In this document: positions 34,721 through 47,519 of the stretch, piece by piece | How positions within the stretch are numbered: position 1 is the first letter of the stretch | Layout: each line of letters begins with the position of its first letter | NCBI RefSeq assembly: GCF_900496995.4 | Contig: NC_044018.1 | Span: forward strand, 22,784,001 to 22,848,000 | Length of the DNA: 64,000 nt | Source: Aquila chrysaetos chrysaetos | Lineage: Eukaryota > Chordata > Aves > Accipitriformes > Accipitridae | Reading direction: 5' to 3' | Translations under genes and position numbers: made by a program | The notes under the pieces: generated by a model | Seen by the model: the letters and a program-made list of their open reading frames with translations, nothing else | Told to the model about the DNA's origin: nothing | Databases searched by the model: none

Positions 34721-36764
34721 GGTAAATAATCTGTAAAAGGAATGTAAATGTTACTAATATATTACTATTCAGATGTTTTCAATTAATAGGTAAATACATT
34801 CTACTTAGTTCTTGCCATACTCCCAGAAAAGTATTAGAGCCCACTTAGGCTGTCAGTATTATTCAGCAATTACAATCTTTTGATCTTGTGTCATGGCGCT
34901 GGTATTTAAGTTGATAATTTGGAATAAAAAATAAGTGATGGTCATTAATGAAGTAAATTATGCCTGTTGCTCTAGTTGTCAGCCCCCAGATGGGTTTCCA
35001 GTGTTGGAGTTGACATCGCATGCTCCGAATCTGATTGACTAATCAGCGTGTTCTGCTAGTGGTAGTGTCGCAGAGCAGAAACAAACAACTTTCCGTAAGT
35101 CAAACAGTGCTGAGCGAAGGTGGAATGACAAAGATAATGATGCAGCAAACGTGCAAGGGCGTAACAGTGTTGAAGGTGGCCGACAGGCCTGGCTTGAGAG
35201 AAGTGGGGCCTGCTCACGTGTCAACAGAGAAGAAGCAAGCAGGGAAATGGGCTGAGCTGTTCCTTGCTGCTATCTCCATGTGTGTGTGTGTTCTGAACAG
35301 TCAGCTGGGGTCAATTCTGAGTCCTTAGGGATGTGACCTGAGCAGAGAGAGTGGAAGTTTAATACTTGCTTTATCAGATAAAGGATGCATTACTTCTTGT
35401 CTGAAATATTTATTTCCTCATAGGATTCTCTTTTTAGCTGCCTCTGCTCCTTTGAATGCTTAGTTCACATTAGAGTGCTGTATGAGCTGACGCTGTTTTC
35501 ACCAAATGTTCTCTGACATTTACTGTAAAGACTTGTGAGGATGTGCCTTGTTTTAGTACTGAAAATTGACTGTGGCAGCTCCAGGTACTCACTTGGCCTG
35601 ACTTTTATATTGCTATTGCTATATAGGTCTGCAAGTTCCCTCTCCTGCTTTGCTACTTCTGCTGCCAAAAGCACTTTACCATGTGAACACTGCATTTTGT
35701 CACCAAAGCTGTGCTCATGGAAGTTTAAGCGTGGGGCTTGCACCAAGCGGGGTCAAAAATACACCTCAGAAAGGCCTAATTTTGTAGAAGGTAGAGGGTT
35801 GACTTTCCTACGTTTCTGGACCAGGCAGTTCTGCTGGGTAGATGAAGGTGATAACTACGATACCTTGAAAAACAAAGCCATGCAGGCAAACTACAAGTGT
35901 ACAGAGAAGTGGTTTGCATAGAGTAGACCTGGAGCATCTAACAAGAGCTTGATCATCTTGTCTTGTGGGTCATGTTTACAGGAAGACAGTTTATCCTGGA
36001 AAGCAGCAGTAGCCTTGCTTAGGAGTCACAGGAAATAAATTCGAAAAAAAATTAGAAGGCTTTGGGATGAGGTAGCTGAGACTGGTTGTTATGTTGTAAT
36101 GTGTTGACCAGGTTGCATTTGGACATTGAATACATAGACTGTCTGATGCTTTAACTCTTCTTTTTTTCTCAGCAACATACTGTTTTACGTATCACTGTGA
36201 CACTGGTTGAAGATAAGTTTGAGGACCTTTTTTAGGACATCGAAGTTCCTAAGCAATGTATTGCCCAAGGCTGAAGGAGCCTACAGTGTGTTCTAATTTA
36301 TAGTAATTTATTCTTGTATTATCATTGCCTTTTTATCTTACATATTTATTTTTTACCCCTGGAGGCTCTTTTGCATATTCATGAGTACAAATCAATCTGC
36401 TCTTTTACTTTCCTAGCCGTCCTAATATTTTTTTATTTGCCACTTTCCCTACCTCTATTCCTATTTCTTAAATGTTGGCAGCTTCGAGTTGTACAAAGTA
36501 TTTCATATAAAATCTTCTCAGTACCTTGTATTACACTAGTACTTCCTTTCTGCCACTGGAAGTAGCTCTGCTTCAGCCGAAGGTTGCATTTGTCTTTCAC
36601 GGTTGCGTGACCTTAGTGCTTCATCGTCCTCCCGTGACAGTGAATTCATTCAAGTTTTTCCCTTCCTCAGCTTCAGAATGGAGCAGAGCCATCAGAGCAC
36701 GGCAAAATAACCAAAAGTAGGAATTTTGTGGTTTAGAAAGGGTAAAAACATGACACAGGCAAAA
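34721..36764. other. Intergenic between CLN8 and the next CpG island
   Basis: No exon or RNA gene recognised. A plus-strand open frame at 35535-35921 (first ATG 35541) has no recognisable domain or splice context. Confidence 0.55.
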
Positions 36765-37328
36765 TGAGGGGTAAGGAAAAAAGTGAGAGAATCAAGTCTG
36801 CAGCCCCGGAGGGGGAGGAGGTGCTGCAGGCGCCGGACCAGCGATTCCCCTGCAGCCCGTGGGGAAACCCACGAAGGAGCAGGTTTATCCTGCAGGACTG
36901 CAGCCTGTGGGAAGGACCCACGCTGGAGCTGGGGAGAAATGTGAGGAGGAAGGAGCGCAGAGAGGAGCTGTTACGGACTGACCACAACCCCCATTCCCCA
37001 TCCCGCCGTGCCCCTCGGGGCGGAGGAAACAGAGGAGTCGGGAATGAAGGAGTGAAATTGAGCCTGGGAAGAAGAGGTGGGGGGGAAGGTATTTTTACTG
37101 TTGTCTTTGTTTCTCACTGTCCTACTCTAATTGTAATTGGCAATAAACGAAATTTCCCCAAGTCGAGTCTGTCTGGCCCATGACAGTGGTTGCTAAGCGA
37201 TCTCCCTGTCTTCATTTTGACCCATGAGCTTTCCATCTCATTTTCGCCCTCCGTCCTGTTGAGGAGAGGGAGGGAGAGAGCGGCTGGGTGGGCATCTGGC
37301 TGCTGGCCAAGGTCAACCCACCACAACA
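36765..37328 (+). mobile_element. 5'-truncated avian ERV LTR
   Basis: It is related to the 16.3 kb LTR and in the same orientation. Shared landmarks are CTGCAGCCCGTGGGGAAACC (two 45-bp-type units at about 36850-36930), GACTGACCACAACCCCCATT and GACCCATGAGCTTTCC. It ends GGTCAACCCACCACAACA, the CA end typical of these LTRs. The 5' part (TGTATTGGG... and the GTAGCGCC segment) is absent, so the left border is approximate. No internal retroviral genes are nearby. Confidence 0.8.
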
Positions 37329-39840
37329 AGTTACGGCATCGGCTGTACTATCGCTTATGTGCCACCCATGACAACAAGGAGCTGATGTAACACAAGGACT
37401 CTGGTACTGAGGAATATTAAAATTTAGGAAAATTTGTACCTTGTCTGTCTGAATTGGCAGTCTGAGAATTTGACTTGCAAAGACTCCTTGTAAGCAGAGA
37501 GTTCTTAAAGGCGTTCATGAAAGAAGTTCTAGTGCTGGTAAAACATCACAGTATTATAAAACTCAATTGTCAGGTTAACCTGTTGCTCAGAATTGACAAA
37601 CTGTCTCCCAGTAGTGGTGGTGGTGCTTCAGGGAGACCTGGAAGACAGGCCAGCAGTAGGCATCACATCAGAACGTGAATGAGCAATGCTTTTATAAAAC
37701 AAACTGTTATTTTGACATAATAGTCTGAACTTAAGGAAGCTGTGTCGTTTGCCTTTTTAAAAAAATATTTTTAAATATATATAAAAATTTAAAAAAGTAT
37801 TGTCACTCAGCCTTGTTTGGTAAGGGAAGTAGAGGGGACCTGTAACTTTACAAGGCTCCAGCATGAGTTCTGCAGATGCTCAGGTTAAGCAAGGCCGTTG
37901 GATGCAATGGCTTTGAGTGATTTCTGAAGGATTACAGTAACCAGATAACACACTGTCTTTGTGGAGGATGCAGTTGAGAACACCAGGAGAAACAACTTCT
38001 GAATTTCCAGTGGATGAAAACTCCTGAAGAGAAAATGCCAGCTACATTAGCTGGTAAACAGAAGAAACTGAGAAAATCAGCCTTCACGGGAGAACTTGGT
38101 AACCTAAGTTTTAGATATCTTGTTCAGATTTCATGCAACGTTTTGGAAAGCAAACCTTAGGAATGATGTTGTACGTCCTTAGGAATCATAAATTAAAGTT
38201 TACATTCACCCACCCCTATTTCCATGGAGAGAGAAAAAAGGGGTCCCTTCTTCACAGCATTGTGTCACGTTGAGGCCAGGACACTGCTCAGGGTCCATGG
38301 TGTCCTTAGGATACCCAGTACATGTACTGGAGTAGATACATGACCTATGGTAGCTTGGAGGCGAGAGGTATCTGCTGAAGCCCCAGTAAGCAGCAATGAG
38401 AGTAAGTGAATTCTGGTGAGGTCTCTTTCTATGTGTATCACCAGTAAAACCAATTTAAACATCATCTTAAGACCTGGTTATGAACAGCATCATGTTAACT
38501 CTGGAGACAGCCATTATCTGTACTCTAATTATCAACAACTATTTATGGATGGATAAATAATGAATTTGTGATTGCAATGATTAGGGTGCTAATTATGACT
38601 GCTAATAGGATGTTGCCTTAGAAAATAGTAGGAAGAATGCAAGTTATTTTGGAATTAGTTTTGCTTCTCTGTAAGTTTATCTGCTGTTGTTGGTTTTGTC
38701 CACCAAGGTTTCCACAGCGACATTTTGTTGGAATTAGAGAAGGATATTTACGTATGGTCACCAGAATCGAAGAAGCGATTATCAAAGATCAAAAGGGTGC
38801 AGAAAAGAACTGCAGGAAGGATTTGAAGTTTGTCTCTCGAACAGTGAAAGATAACTATGAAAGGAAGAAATTAGTGTACGTGGAAAATGAGTTGGCTGCC
38901 CAAAGGGGAAGGATATTGCTAGTTAATGATATTTTTAATTGTGGAATTGAGCTAGTTGCAATTGTCTAGATATGTGTCTGTTCTTTAACATGGCCTCTAA
39001 TGATAAGCAGTTATTAAAGTTTGCCAAAGACCAATTCCCTGCCATTTCAGCTCCTGAAATGATAGCTGGATGTGAGTGAAGTGCAACATGTTTAAAAAAT
39101 TACAGAAGCAACAGGATAAAGTGGTGTCTCTGCTGGAAGCTGCACTGAATGCCGTAATGGTATTCCTGGCTTTAACCTTTACGTATGGCCCAATCTTCTC
39201 ATTTTCTTTCTTATGTAGAGCCTATAGAGCTACGTGAGAACTATTTTAAGTTCACACTGTGACAAACTGCATTAAAAAGAAATAACTTTGTGAAAACAGT
39301 AACATTTTTGAAAGTAATACTTCTAAATATTTAATTTGTAACTCAGGTCGTATGAACCCACATAAAGACATGGGATAGCTGTGAATGTGAGTGTGTGTCG
39401 TTAAACTACTGACAAATAAAAAATGTAGATAAAAGGTGGATTAGCCAAATGTCTTTTGAAATGCCACCATTTTCTACTAACATTTTCACGTAACGATAAT
39501 TAATTTACTATACCTGGGCATACTTCATTACTGGCTGAAGCATGCATGCACTTAAATAGGCAAAGATCACTGCTGGGTGATGCGTGGATCTTTGAACAGC
39601 ATTTAGCTTGAAGTTTTCATGCTTAGAAGTGGTGCAAAGACTTTAAAAAATATTTAGCAATATTAAATGGTTGTAACTTATGTCAAGGACTTACAATGTA
39701 TTTAAGGACTTATAATGCGCTTAAGAGCATTTATTCTCACCGAAGTGGGAGAGATGCGTACGTGGATACATTGAAAAGTGCACGTTTTCAAAACAACTGC
39801 ATCTTGTAAAGGTCTGGGTTTTTTTTTTTCCGTTTTTATG
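37329..39840. other. Intergenic, no gene recognised
   Basis: AT-rich sequence with an A/T low-complexity patch at 37755-37800. An unexplained 110-codon open frame lies at 38637-38969. Otherwise I see no gene. Confidence 0.55.
38637..38969 (+). other. Unexplained 110-codon open frame
   Basis: An ATG-started frame ends with TAG at 38969. The first part is hydrophobic (LVLLLCKFICCCWF); from about residue 27 it becomes charged and coding-like (GYLRMVTRIEEAIIKDQKG, NYERKKLVYVENELAAQRGR). Acceptor-like AAG or CACAG positions lie near 38708-38720, but no donor is evident at the end. I do not recognise the family. It may be a decayed retrotransposon or pseudogene piece, or a chance frame. Confidence 0.2.
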
Positions 39841-40276
39841 GAAGGGGCGCGTTCGGTCCCGAATCGTGTTCGGGTGGTTGGCGTTACCTGCAGGCCAAGC
39901 GTCGCCTTCGCGCGACGGCGGGGCCCGCTCGGTCCGTACCGGGCTGCGGCGACGCTGCCTGCCAGGAAAGCGCCCAGAGGTAAAGGTTAGGCCTGAGGTG
40001 CCAGCGCCTTTGCAAAACCTTTTGATTTTGAAAAGCGCTGAAGAGTTTCAAGCGAGAAACGGGACCAAGTTCCAGCACAGCTCCCGTGGCCTAGCGCGCG
40101 CTGTTCCTGAGAGCGGGGCCGAGGGGACAAAAAGTTCCTCACCCGCGTGGCGCCGTCCCGCTCCCGGTCGCGGCTGAGCCTCCCGCGGCCGGCCGCAGCT
40201 CCGCTCCTCGCCCGTCGCACCGGCGACCCCCGCATCCCCCCCCCCCCCCCGGGCTCCCCCCCGGGGCCGGGCTCCC

Positions 40277-40285
40277 GTCACGTGC
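40277..40285 (+). promoter_or_regulatory. E-box GTCACGTGC
   Basis: GTCACGTGC contains the palindromic CACGTG core with the T at -1 that USF and MiT/TFE factors favour. It lies about 280 bp upstream of the predicted exon 1 donor, inside the CpG island. Confidence 0.45.
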
Positions 40286-40398
40286 GGCGGCAGGAATGCG
40301 GCGGGGGGCGACGACGGCTGCCCGCCCCCGCCCGCCCCGCCCCGCCGCGACCGACGGGCCGCCGAGCCAACCGGGAGGCGGCGGGGCTTCGCGCTGCG

Positions 40399-40403
40399 CC
40401 AAT
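40399..40403 (+). promoter_or_regulatory. CCAAT box
   Basis: GCGCCAATGGCGG is a good NF-Y site, placed about 165 bp before the exon 1 donor. This suits a start site at roughly 40450-40480. Confidence 0.5.
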
Positions 40404-40449
40404 GGCGGCGGGCGCCGCCCGAAAGGCCCGGCAGCGGGCGGGGCGCGGC

Positions 40450-40566
40450 CGCCCCGCGGAGGCGGTAACGGCGGCGGCGGCCGGAGCCGGGCGGCCCCTC
40501 GCCGGGACTCGGGAGCTCCGCTCGGCGGCGAGCGAGTGCGCGATCGGCGGCGGCCCCCGGGGCGGG
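40450..40566 (+). other. ARHGEF10: Putative ARHGEF10 non-coding exon 1
   Basis: The 3' border is the donor GGGGCGGG|GTGAGTGACA with GT at 40567, a strong consensus. The 5' border is a guess from the CCAAT position. No ATG-initiated frame of interest starts in it, so it would be leader only. Confidence 0.45.
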
Positions 40567-40756
40567 GTGAGTGACACGTCCGGGCGGCGGGGCAGCCGGC
40601 GGAGCCGAGGCCTCGGAGCTGCGTGGCGGAGGAGGTGGGTGTTCCCTCCGCGGGCGGCTGCGGCCGGCGGGGAGCGGCCGGGGTCTCGCCGCCGTGTTCA
40701 TCACGGAAAGTTTCGTCCTTCGAGGCTGGGCTCGGGGTTCCGTGTGGAGACAACCC

Positions 40757-40775
40757 CCTCCTCCTCCTCCTCCTC
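40757..40775 (+). repeat. (CTC)n trinucleotide tract
   Basis: CTC/TCC repeats about six times just downstream of the predicted exon 1 donor, followed by a C10 run at 40781-40790. The purine-pyrimidine asymmetry could favour triplex formation. Confidence 0.9.
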
Positions 40776-43700
40776 TTCATCCCCCCCCCCTCCGCCCGCC
40801 GCCCCCGCGGCGCCTCGCTGGGGCTGCGGGGAGCCCGCGGGTGGCAGCTGGGGAGCGAATCTCTGCCCGCCTCGGTGGAGGAGAGGAAAAACCCGATTTT
40901 TTTTAACACGTTTTCTTAAAGAGGTTTTGCCGGTCCAGCGCGGCTTGGCGAGTTACCGAAGCGGGGCTGCCGGGGATCGTTAATAAACGCATTCGCTCCT
41001 TTCCCAAACTTCTGGCCCTTGCTCTTTGGTGAAGTTTTCTTCCCCGAGGTTTTCCCTGGGGTTTTGCTCGCCTGTGCGCCTCTTCGTGTTCTTCGGCACC
41101 GGGAGCTGCCTGGCTCCAGCTTCCCGCGCCCCTTCATCAGGTGCGGACAAGGCTCTTGGACGATCCGGGGTCCCGGGGGGACCCGAGTTTCTTTCCTTCC
41201 CCCTTCTTAAAAACTGCGTTCGGCACCAGCTTTGTAGTTGGCATCTGCAATTAAATTGGCTTTCGTGAAACAGGGGAAAAGTACTTCAGCACAGTAACAA
41301 CTGTCCATTTCTGTATTTTTTTTTTTTTTTCAAAGGAGGTTTTAAAATTGTCTTTGGTTTCTTTGTAATTAACACTTCAGCTATTGCAGGAGTTAGAGTT
41401 GCTCGTGGTGATCCCAGACCGTGTAGTGGCTTTTGAAAGATGCCCTGTTCTTACCGGGTGAGGCAAGAACAGCTTTAAAAGATTGGCCAGGCATTCACAT
41501 GGGCAAGTGAGCGAGCTTAGTCAGTGGGCAATACCAGGTGCTTGCAAAGACAGCTATTAGTAATTTGCCCATAGCAAAGGCTTATTTTAAAGGCCTTTAG
41601 GTGGTGCTTGTATTTTTGACCAAAAAGATTTTATCCGTCTTAAATTCTGCCCTCTTTTAGTTAAGTATTTGTTCAATCCTTTTTTTTCCCCAAAGCTACT
41701 GAGATCATGGCCTTTATCTTGTGCTAGCAGGTTTGAAGTTGTTTAGTTGCAATGTAAAAAGTATCTTTTTTTTCAGTTGTGCAATTTAACTGTTACCAGA
41801 AAAAGATATAGTTTGGGGTTTTTGTTGGTGCTTTTTTTTTTTTCCATGAGTCAGGAAATAAGAAAGATTGACTGTTTAAAGACTGCCTCGTGCTGAATAA
41901 ATAGTGAGGATATACCACTGTATGTTAGTTTGTGACTGTTATTATTGTAAAGAAAATAAATGTTTTCCCAGAGCCTTTCCTCTGCTTAGTAAACTCCAGT
42001 GAGCAATCTATTCTGCAGTAGAAATGAAGTATTATGTTTTTTTTAAATTTTGTCTTGCCCCTCAGGAGACACAGATTTATTGCCTGAACATGGGACATGT
42101 TGGGCGCCTACAACTGCAAGCCCATTACTCAGGCAGGGGTTCTGGCTGTTCAGCTGTTTTCTTCAATGGGCCCTTCATTCTTTTCACTTGGGTGATCTGT
42201 TTGATCTTGATAATCTTTCTGACTTGCTTTGTTTAATCCATCTTGTCTTTTTTTTGTTCCACCCTCGGGCTCAGTAGCCCAGGAACTAGTTGCATGTGTT
42301 TATCTGGTTATGAACAGTAGTTCTTTAGACGCTACCTTGAAATCTGGTATTTCTGAAGGCTTTACAGTGAGATTTCCTGACTTCTATAATGCAGTCTATG
42401 GATCTCTTAGCTTACCTGTGGCGTTGTACGTGAGATGTGACGTACTATGTGAGGGCGACGGGTGTGCTGTGATGGGACAGGCACTGGGTGTCCAGTGCGT
42501 GGGGCTTTCGTGGCTGATACCTGCAGGTGGATGTGGTGGGAGAAAGGACCGTGGAAGCAGATAGATGCCTCGGGAACGTGCAGCCCGTCGGCTCCTGCTG
42601 AGTGCCAGGACCCGGCAGGATCCTATAGATTTGGGCTTCAGGAGTTCCTACACCACGGGATACGGCGAGGAGCCACGGCGCTGCGTGATGCGTGAGTGCC
42701 GGCTGGCGTCGCAGCCCTGAGACTTTGAGACCAAACGCGCAGGTCTCGTGCTATTTGCTTTGACAGGTCAGTGGCGAGCACGCCAAAGCACCCAAGAGGC
42801 GGCTGCCACCCTCTGTGCCCGTGCACAGGAGCCCTCCTCTGCCCAGGAGCTATGGTGACTCTCAGATAGGATACAGTTTTGCTCATCAGTATGCGGCGAC
42901 AATCCTTTCCTGGAGTAGAATACTGTGAAACAAGCTTTAACATTTATTGAGATTAACTTTAAAAATCCACAGTATTACATAAGTAGTATTTAGATTCTCA
43001 TTTTTATTGTGATTGAAATCGAGGGTCTAGGTACCTCTGCATCTTTTTTTTTTTTACTTCTAGCCCATTAACTTCAGTGGAAGTGTACTGACTTACACCA
43101 GATTGAAATACTAAGTCTAAACACTTACTTTAGTTGTATGTCAAATGTAAAAGGTTCTTATTATCCTAAACCTGGTAGCTGTATAGCATGTCTAAAGTAA
43201 GGTACAGTCTTAGTTTTGAGTAGGCTGGGTTTTTAATGTTAGGCATCACAGCTTTTTTTAAATGCTCTTGGAGTTTTTTAGTGTCTTTAAGTCTATTTAA
43301 GTTACTGTCTTTAACAGAGCTTTTTCTTTGTTTGTCTGTTTGTTTTCTTTGTATATACCATTTAGGATGTATAAAATCTTGTACTGATTTTTTTTCTTTT
43401 TTCTTTTTTCTTTTTGCCAGGACACTGCTACTTACTGCTGGGGGGTTGGGATTGTTGTTTGTTTTCCATTTCTTTTACAATTGAGGGTATTTAGTCTCGG
43501 CATTAATAAACTTGATATGAAGAAATCTCAACACCGGAGAAGTTCTTCAGTTGATTCTGAGCTGTTTAGGAGTCCTTGCATAGTTTATAAACATTTGAAG
43601 GAAGACAACAAGCTTGTCTAAAACCTGAAGGGCTATTGTCAGACTTCATAATTGTTAACAGAATTTAATGCAACTGGGAATAGTGCATTACTCATTTGTA

Positions 43701-46700
43701 AAACAGGAAGTCTATTAACTGCTTCTATATAAAGTAGAAATTATTTTTAGAATCTGTTGTAGAAAATTTATAAACTTAAGTCTATTTCTGAAGAAACCAG
43801 GAAACACAATCTGCAATCTAGGAGGAGGAGGAGTAGTTTTGATGCAGACTTTCAGATTTAAATTTGTGTATTTTGCAGAGCTGCAGTGAATTTATTCATG
43901 CGTCTATAATGCTATACTGTGCTCAGTTTTGTATGTGATGAAGAAATGATCAGTGTGTAGTACTTACTATCCCACATACGTAAAGATTAAGAAAATAATT
44001 TTCTTCTTCTGTACAGTGACTTGTTTCACTTTTTGCTTTTTCTTTAATTATGTCTTTCCATTTTACAGTTTTAGTTTAGAACTGTAGAAGGGAACTCATG
44101 GGAAATTGTCTTATGGCCTCTAAATTTAAAGGTATATTTGAAACTGTCTTTCCGTAAGTTCAGCTTCCTAATGGCTTTTTGAGCTGTAAGTGCATTTCCG
44201 TACCATCCTTGGATGCTTCTTGTGGAATATCTGTCGCAGCAGTTGTCCCATAGAGAAACTTCCTTTGGAGTTACAGTGTTAAGTTAAATGCTGTGAATGC
44301 AATTGTTGAGCGCGTCTTACTTTTTGAACATTTTGTATGTTATAATAGGGCAGTAAATGAGGCTTCATTGATAGTGATATGAATTAGTCTTTCATTTTGT
44401 ATATATTCTACAACATCTGAAGGAGGCACTTTTTATATCCAAGACCTTCTTTTGTTAAAATCAGCATTCGTTCAAGATATTTTTTTCCATTCCTGTTCCT
44501 ATTCTTATGAATTCTTTCTTATTATTACATCTGTTAGTGGAAAATTAATATTTGTAAATCCTTTTCTGAATCTAGAAGTAGTTTAAAGAGTGGGAAAGCT
44601 GCAAGCCTGGATGTTTGGAAATTACCAGGGATTCATAAACTGAAGCCTGAGAATTACTTAGGGAGACTGCAGGAATGTTATGAGGGGGAGGTGCTCTTTA
44701 TAATAAGGCGGGGAGGTACATGAGCGGGATAAACCAAAATTCTCATTTTGGACCTATACAACTACGTCTTAATACTTTCTCTGTTTTCACATCTTTCTCG
44801 GTGATGTCATTGTGTGCATATGTGGTTTGTAGAGAGCAGAATCTCAGGATTCGAGGTCTGTCACGTATCCGTGGAAGGAAACTACTGCTTTATTAGCATC
44901 TTTGAGATTTAAATCACTTGGACGTTTTCTTACACTAAAGAACCTGAATTTTACTCACACCAAAATACTTCAGATTATTTTGAAACCAGGGACATGTAAA
45001 AGTACAACTTGTTTTTAAGGGAGTGATGACAAAGTATTCCAACTTGTGTTTTTAGATCAAAAACTTGATTCATATTTTATTCTGAATTGCCTGAATCAGC
45101 AAGACTGTGGGAAGTGAGGCATAACTGCACAACATTGATTCATGTCCTACATGTTTGCTGCTCAGTCAGGAAGCCTGAAGCTTAATGTCAAATGCGTGGG
45201 TGAAGCAGTTAACCAGAGCAAAATAAATTGTTCTACTTACGCAGTGCTGAATAGGGGCATTATCTTGGGAAAATCTGTTTCAGTGACTTACTGTACTGTA
45301 CAATACTTGTTACTTGGGACTGAACCATGAATACGAACTATTAGGATCCAGGCTCAAGGTCAAACATTCACTCTCATTTCTGTTCTGTAATCTGTTTTCT
45401 CGAAATACTTTCAAAAAGATTGCAGAAATCATAGGAATATTTTTTTTTTCCTTAGAGATACAGAATAAACATCTCAGAAATTTCAAGAAAGGGGATAAAC
45501 ATTATTTCCTCATCTGTAAAATGGGTTTGTAAGCTACTAGGGAGTAGATGGCAATATTTAGATTTCCTGCTAGGACCGCACTGAGTCTTGAGCTTATGGC
45601 TCTTGACTTTATGTTTTTCACCATTTTAAAGCATTCAGAGTCTCATCCTCAGTTTTCTTTTAGTTTTTTGTACATAATATTTAATGTTGTTGCAAACCAT
45701 GGACTGACTAATTTGAGTCTTAAAAACTTCCCTTTCAAACTATAGAAGGTGGAGAAGAAAGAGGTCTACTCAATCATTTCCAAATCAAGGAAAGAGTAAA
45801 GACTGCTGATGTTAGGACTAGATGCAGAACTTACGCTTCCACGGAAAACTGCCTTCCATTATACATTTTTTGAAGATGAGGGCTGTTTTGTGCAGGTGCT
45901 ATTACTGTTCTTCTTTCTTACTTTAATGGATGATTTAATGGCTGCATTACCTGATTTCTGATTTATTTGAATAATATTTTGGTGTTAGAAAATCAATGAA
46001 AATTGTTATTTTTCTAGAGCATGAATTATGAGTCAAATTTGTGATTAGAAATGCACTTCCATATTTTACTCCAAATAGTTATTTTAAAAACACAGGCGTA
46101 AGAGTCTATATTTATATTCTTAATAACTTTATTCATCAGGTGAAATAAATTTGTTCAACTGGACACTTTTGTAATGATCAGATGGAATGGGCTGTCTTTG
46201 ATGAGAAACAGTGTGGTTACTTTTGGAAGGACAGTAGCACCCAAAGAACTGAAAGTGTTCAGGAAAAGTGCCTCTGTCAGGACTAGGTTTGCAGAAGGCG
46301 GTAGAAACTGAATCTTCAGTTCACTGTATCATTTCACCTGTATCATTGGAAAGAGCTTCTGATAGAAGCTTTCATCAGTTGTCATCAGTATCTTGAAAGA
46401 CAACCTATGCCTTTTAAAACTAGGACTCATGGATTTAATGCAAGTTTGACCAGGACTTTCTGTTTTTGTGGTGGATGTGCAGACGAAGTAAAATTGAAGG
46501 GGGAAAAAACGCTTTATCGAGTGTATCCATAAAAATATTCCTTGCCTTCACCTACTTTTTTTTTTTTTTTTTGGAAGCTAAGAACTTGGTTTGCTGGGGA
46601 ATCAAAATAGGTTTCAGGAGGGGACATTTTCCCAGTGACAAAAATACTGTATTTTACGTGCAAAGCTGATCAGAATTACTGGAGTAAATTACTATTTTGG

Positions 46701-47125
46701 TGCATTTTTAAATAAATTATAAAGTCTATGCATACTACTTCTAATTACATGTGTATTGTAATAATATGTATGCAACTAAACCCTATGTGGGATTACATCA
46801 CAATTGAAGTGTTATGCAGCATGCAAGGATCTTCTCTGACTTTAAAAATAGAAATCTTGCTGAGGCTGCTTCCGGTTAAGGTAATACTTGATCTCCAATA
46901 TTGAGAGGGACTGATTTGGATTAAGTTTAAAAGAGGAAATTTCAGAAATAAGATTACTTTTCCAGGTGAAGTTACTTGATTGCAATCAAATTTAGAGCAA
47001 ATTAAGAAAAAATAGTATTCATATAGTATTAGTATTCATATATTTTTGTTTTGCTTGGGCACGCGACATGGAAGATCAAGGTCTTGAACCAGCGACGCAG
47101 TCATCTAGTTTGTGTGGCACAGAAC

Positions 47126-47151
47126 AAAAAAAAAAAAAAAAAAAAAAAAAA
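47126..47151 (+). repeat. A26 tract
   Basis: Twenty-six consecutive A residues follow a moderately GC-rich segment (about 47050-47125). This could be the tail of a short retrocopy, but no source RNA was recognised. Confidence 0.9.
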
Positions 47152-47519
47152 TCATCCCTCACTAAAATTATGTGATGCCAACATTCACTTTTAATTCTTT
47201 GGATGCTTGCGATTTGTTATGGTGCATTCGACCTCCGGGACAGCCTCCAAAACCCGGGGCGATGTCCCCCTTCTTCCTTTGGGTATTCAGACAGTTGCCA
47301 GCACACGAGGCAGGAGCAAAGGCTTATTCGCTGAAGGTCGGGCGCCCTACGTGCATGTTCAGGAACCTGTTCCCTTCCCTGGTTTTGGTGACTTTTTACC
47401 CATATTCCCTCTCATTCCTTAAGTATTTGTAGGTCTCGGCTTTCCCGTCTTTAAGCTTAGTGCTACAGACCTTAATGAAATCGTCCGTTCGCGTTGGGTT
47501 CAGCAAGCTCTTCCGCAGG

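Larger units (their letters stand above)
39840..41200 (+). promoter_or_regulatory. ARHGEF10: CpG-island promoter, probably ARHGEF10
   Basis: GC-rich, CpG-dense sequence peaks at about 40130-40720, with GC boxes, a CCAAT box, an E-box and C/CTC runs. It lies about 6 kb downstream of the CLN8 3' end, where vertebrate synteny places ARHGEF10 on the same strand. Frames up to 278 codons on both strands are Pro/Arg/Gly/Ala-rich with no domain and are composition artefacts. The gene assignment is inference from synteny. Confidence 0.7.

Noticed and set aside
35535..35921. 128-codon plus-strand frame
   Set aside because: Starts at GTG, no domain, no splice signals, overlapped by a minus-strand frame.
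16280..37328. The two LTRs as ends of one provirus around CLN8
   Set aside because: They differ in length and sequence, lie 20 kb apart and enclose a host gene with no gag, pol or env; they are separate insertions.
39987..40983. Frames of 218-278 codons on both strands at the 40 kb CpG island
   Set aside because: Low-complexity Pro/Arg/Ala/Gly output of a CpG island, with no family resemblance.
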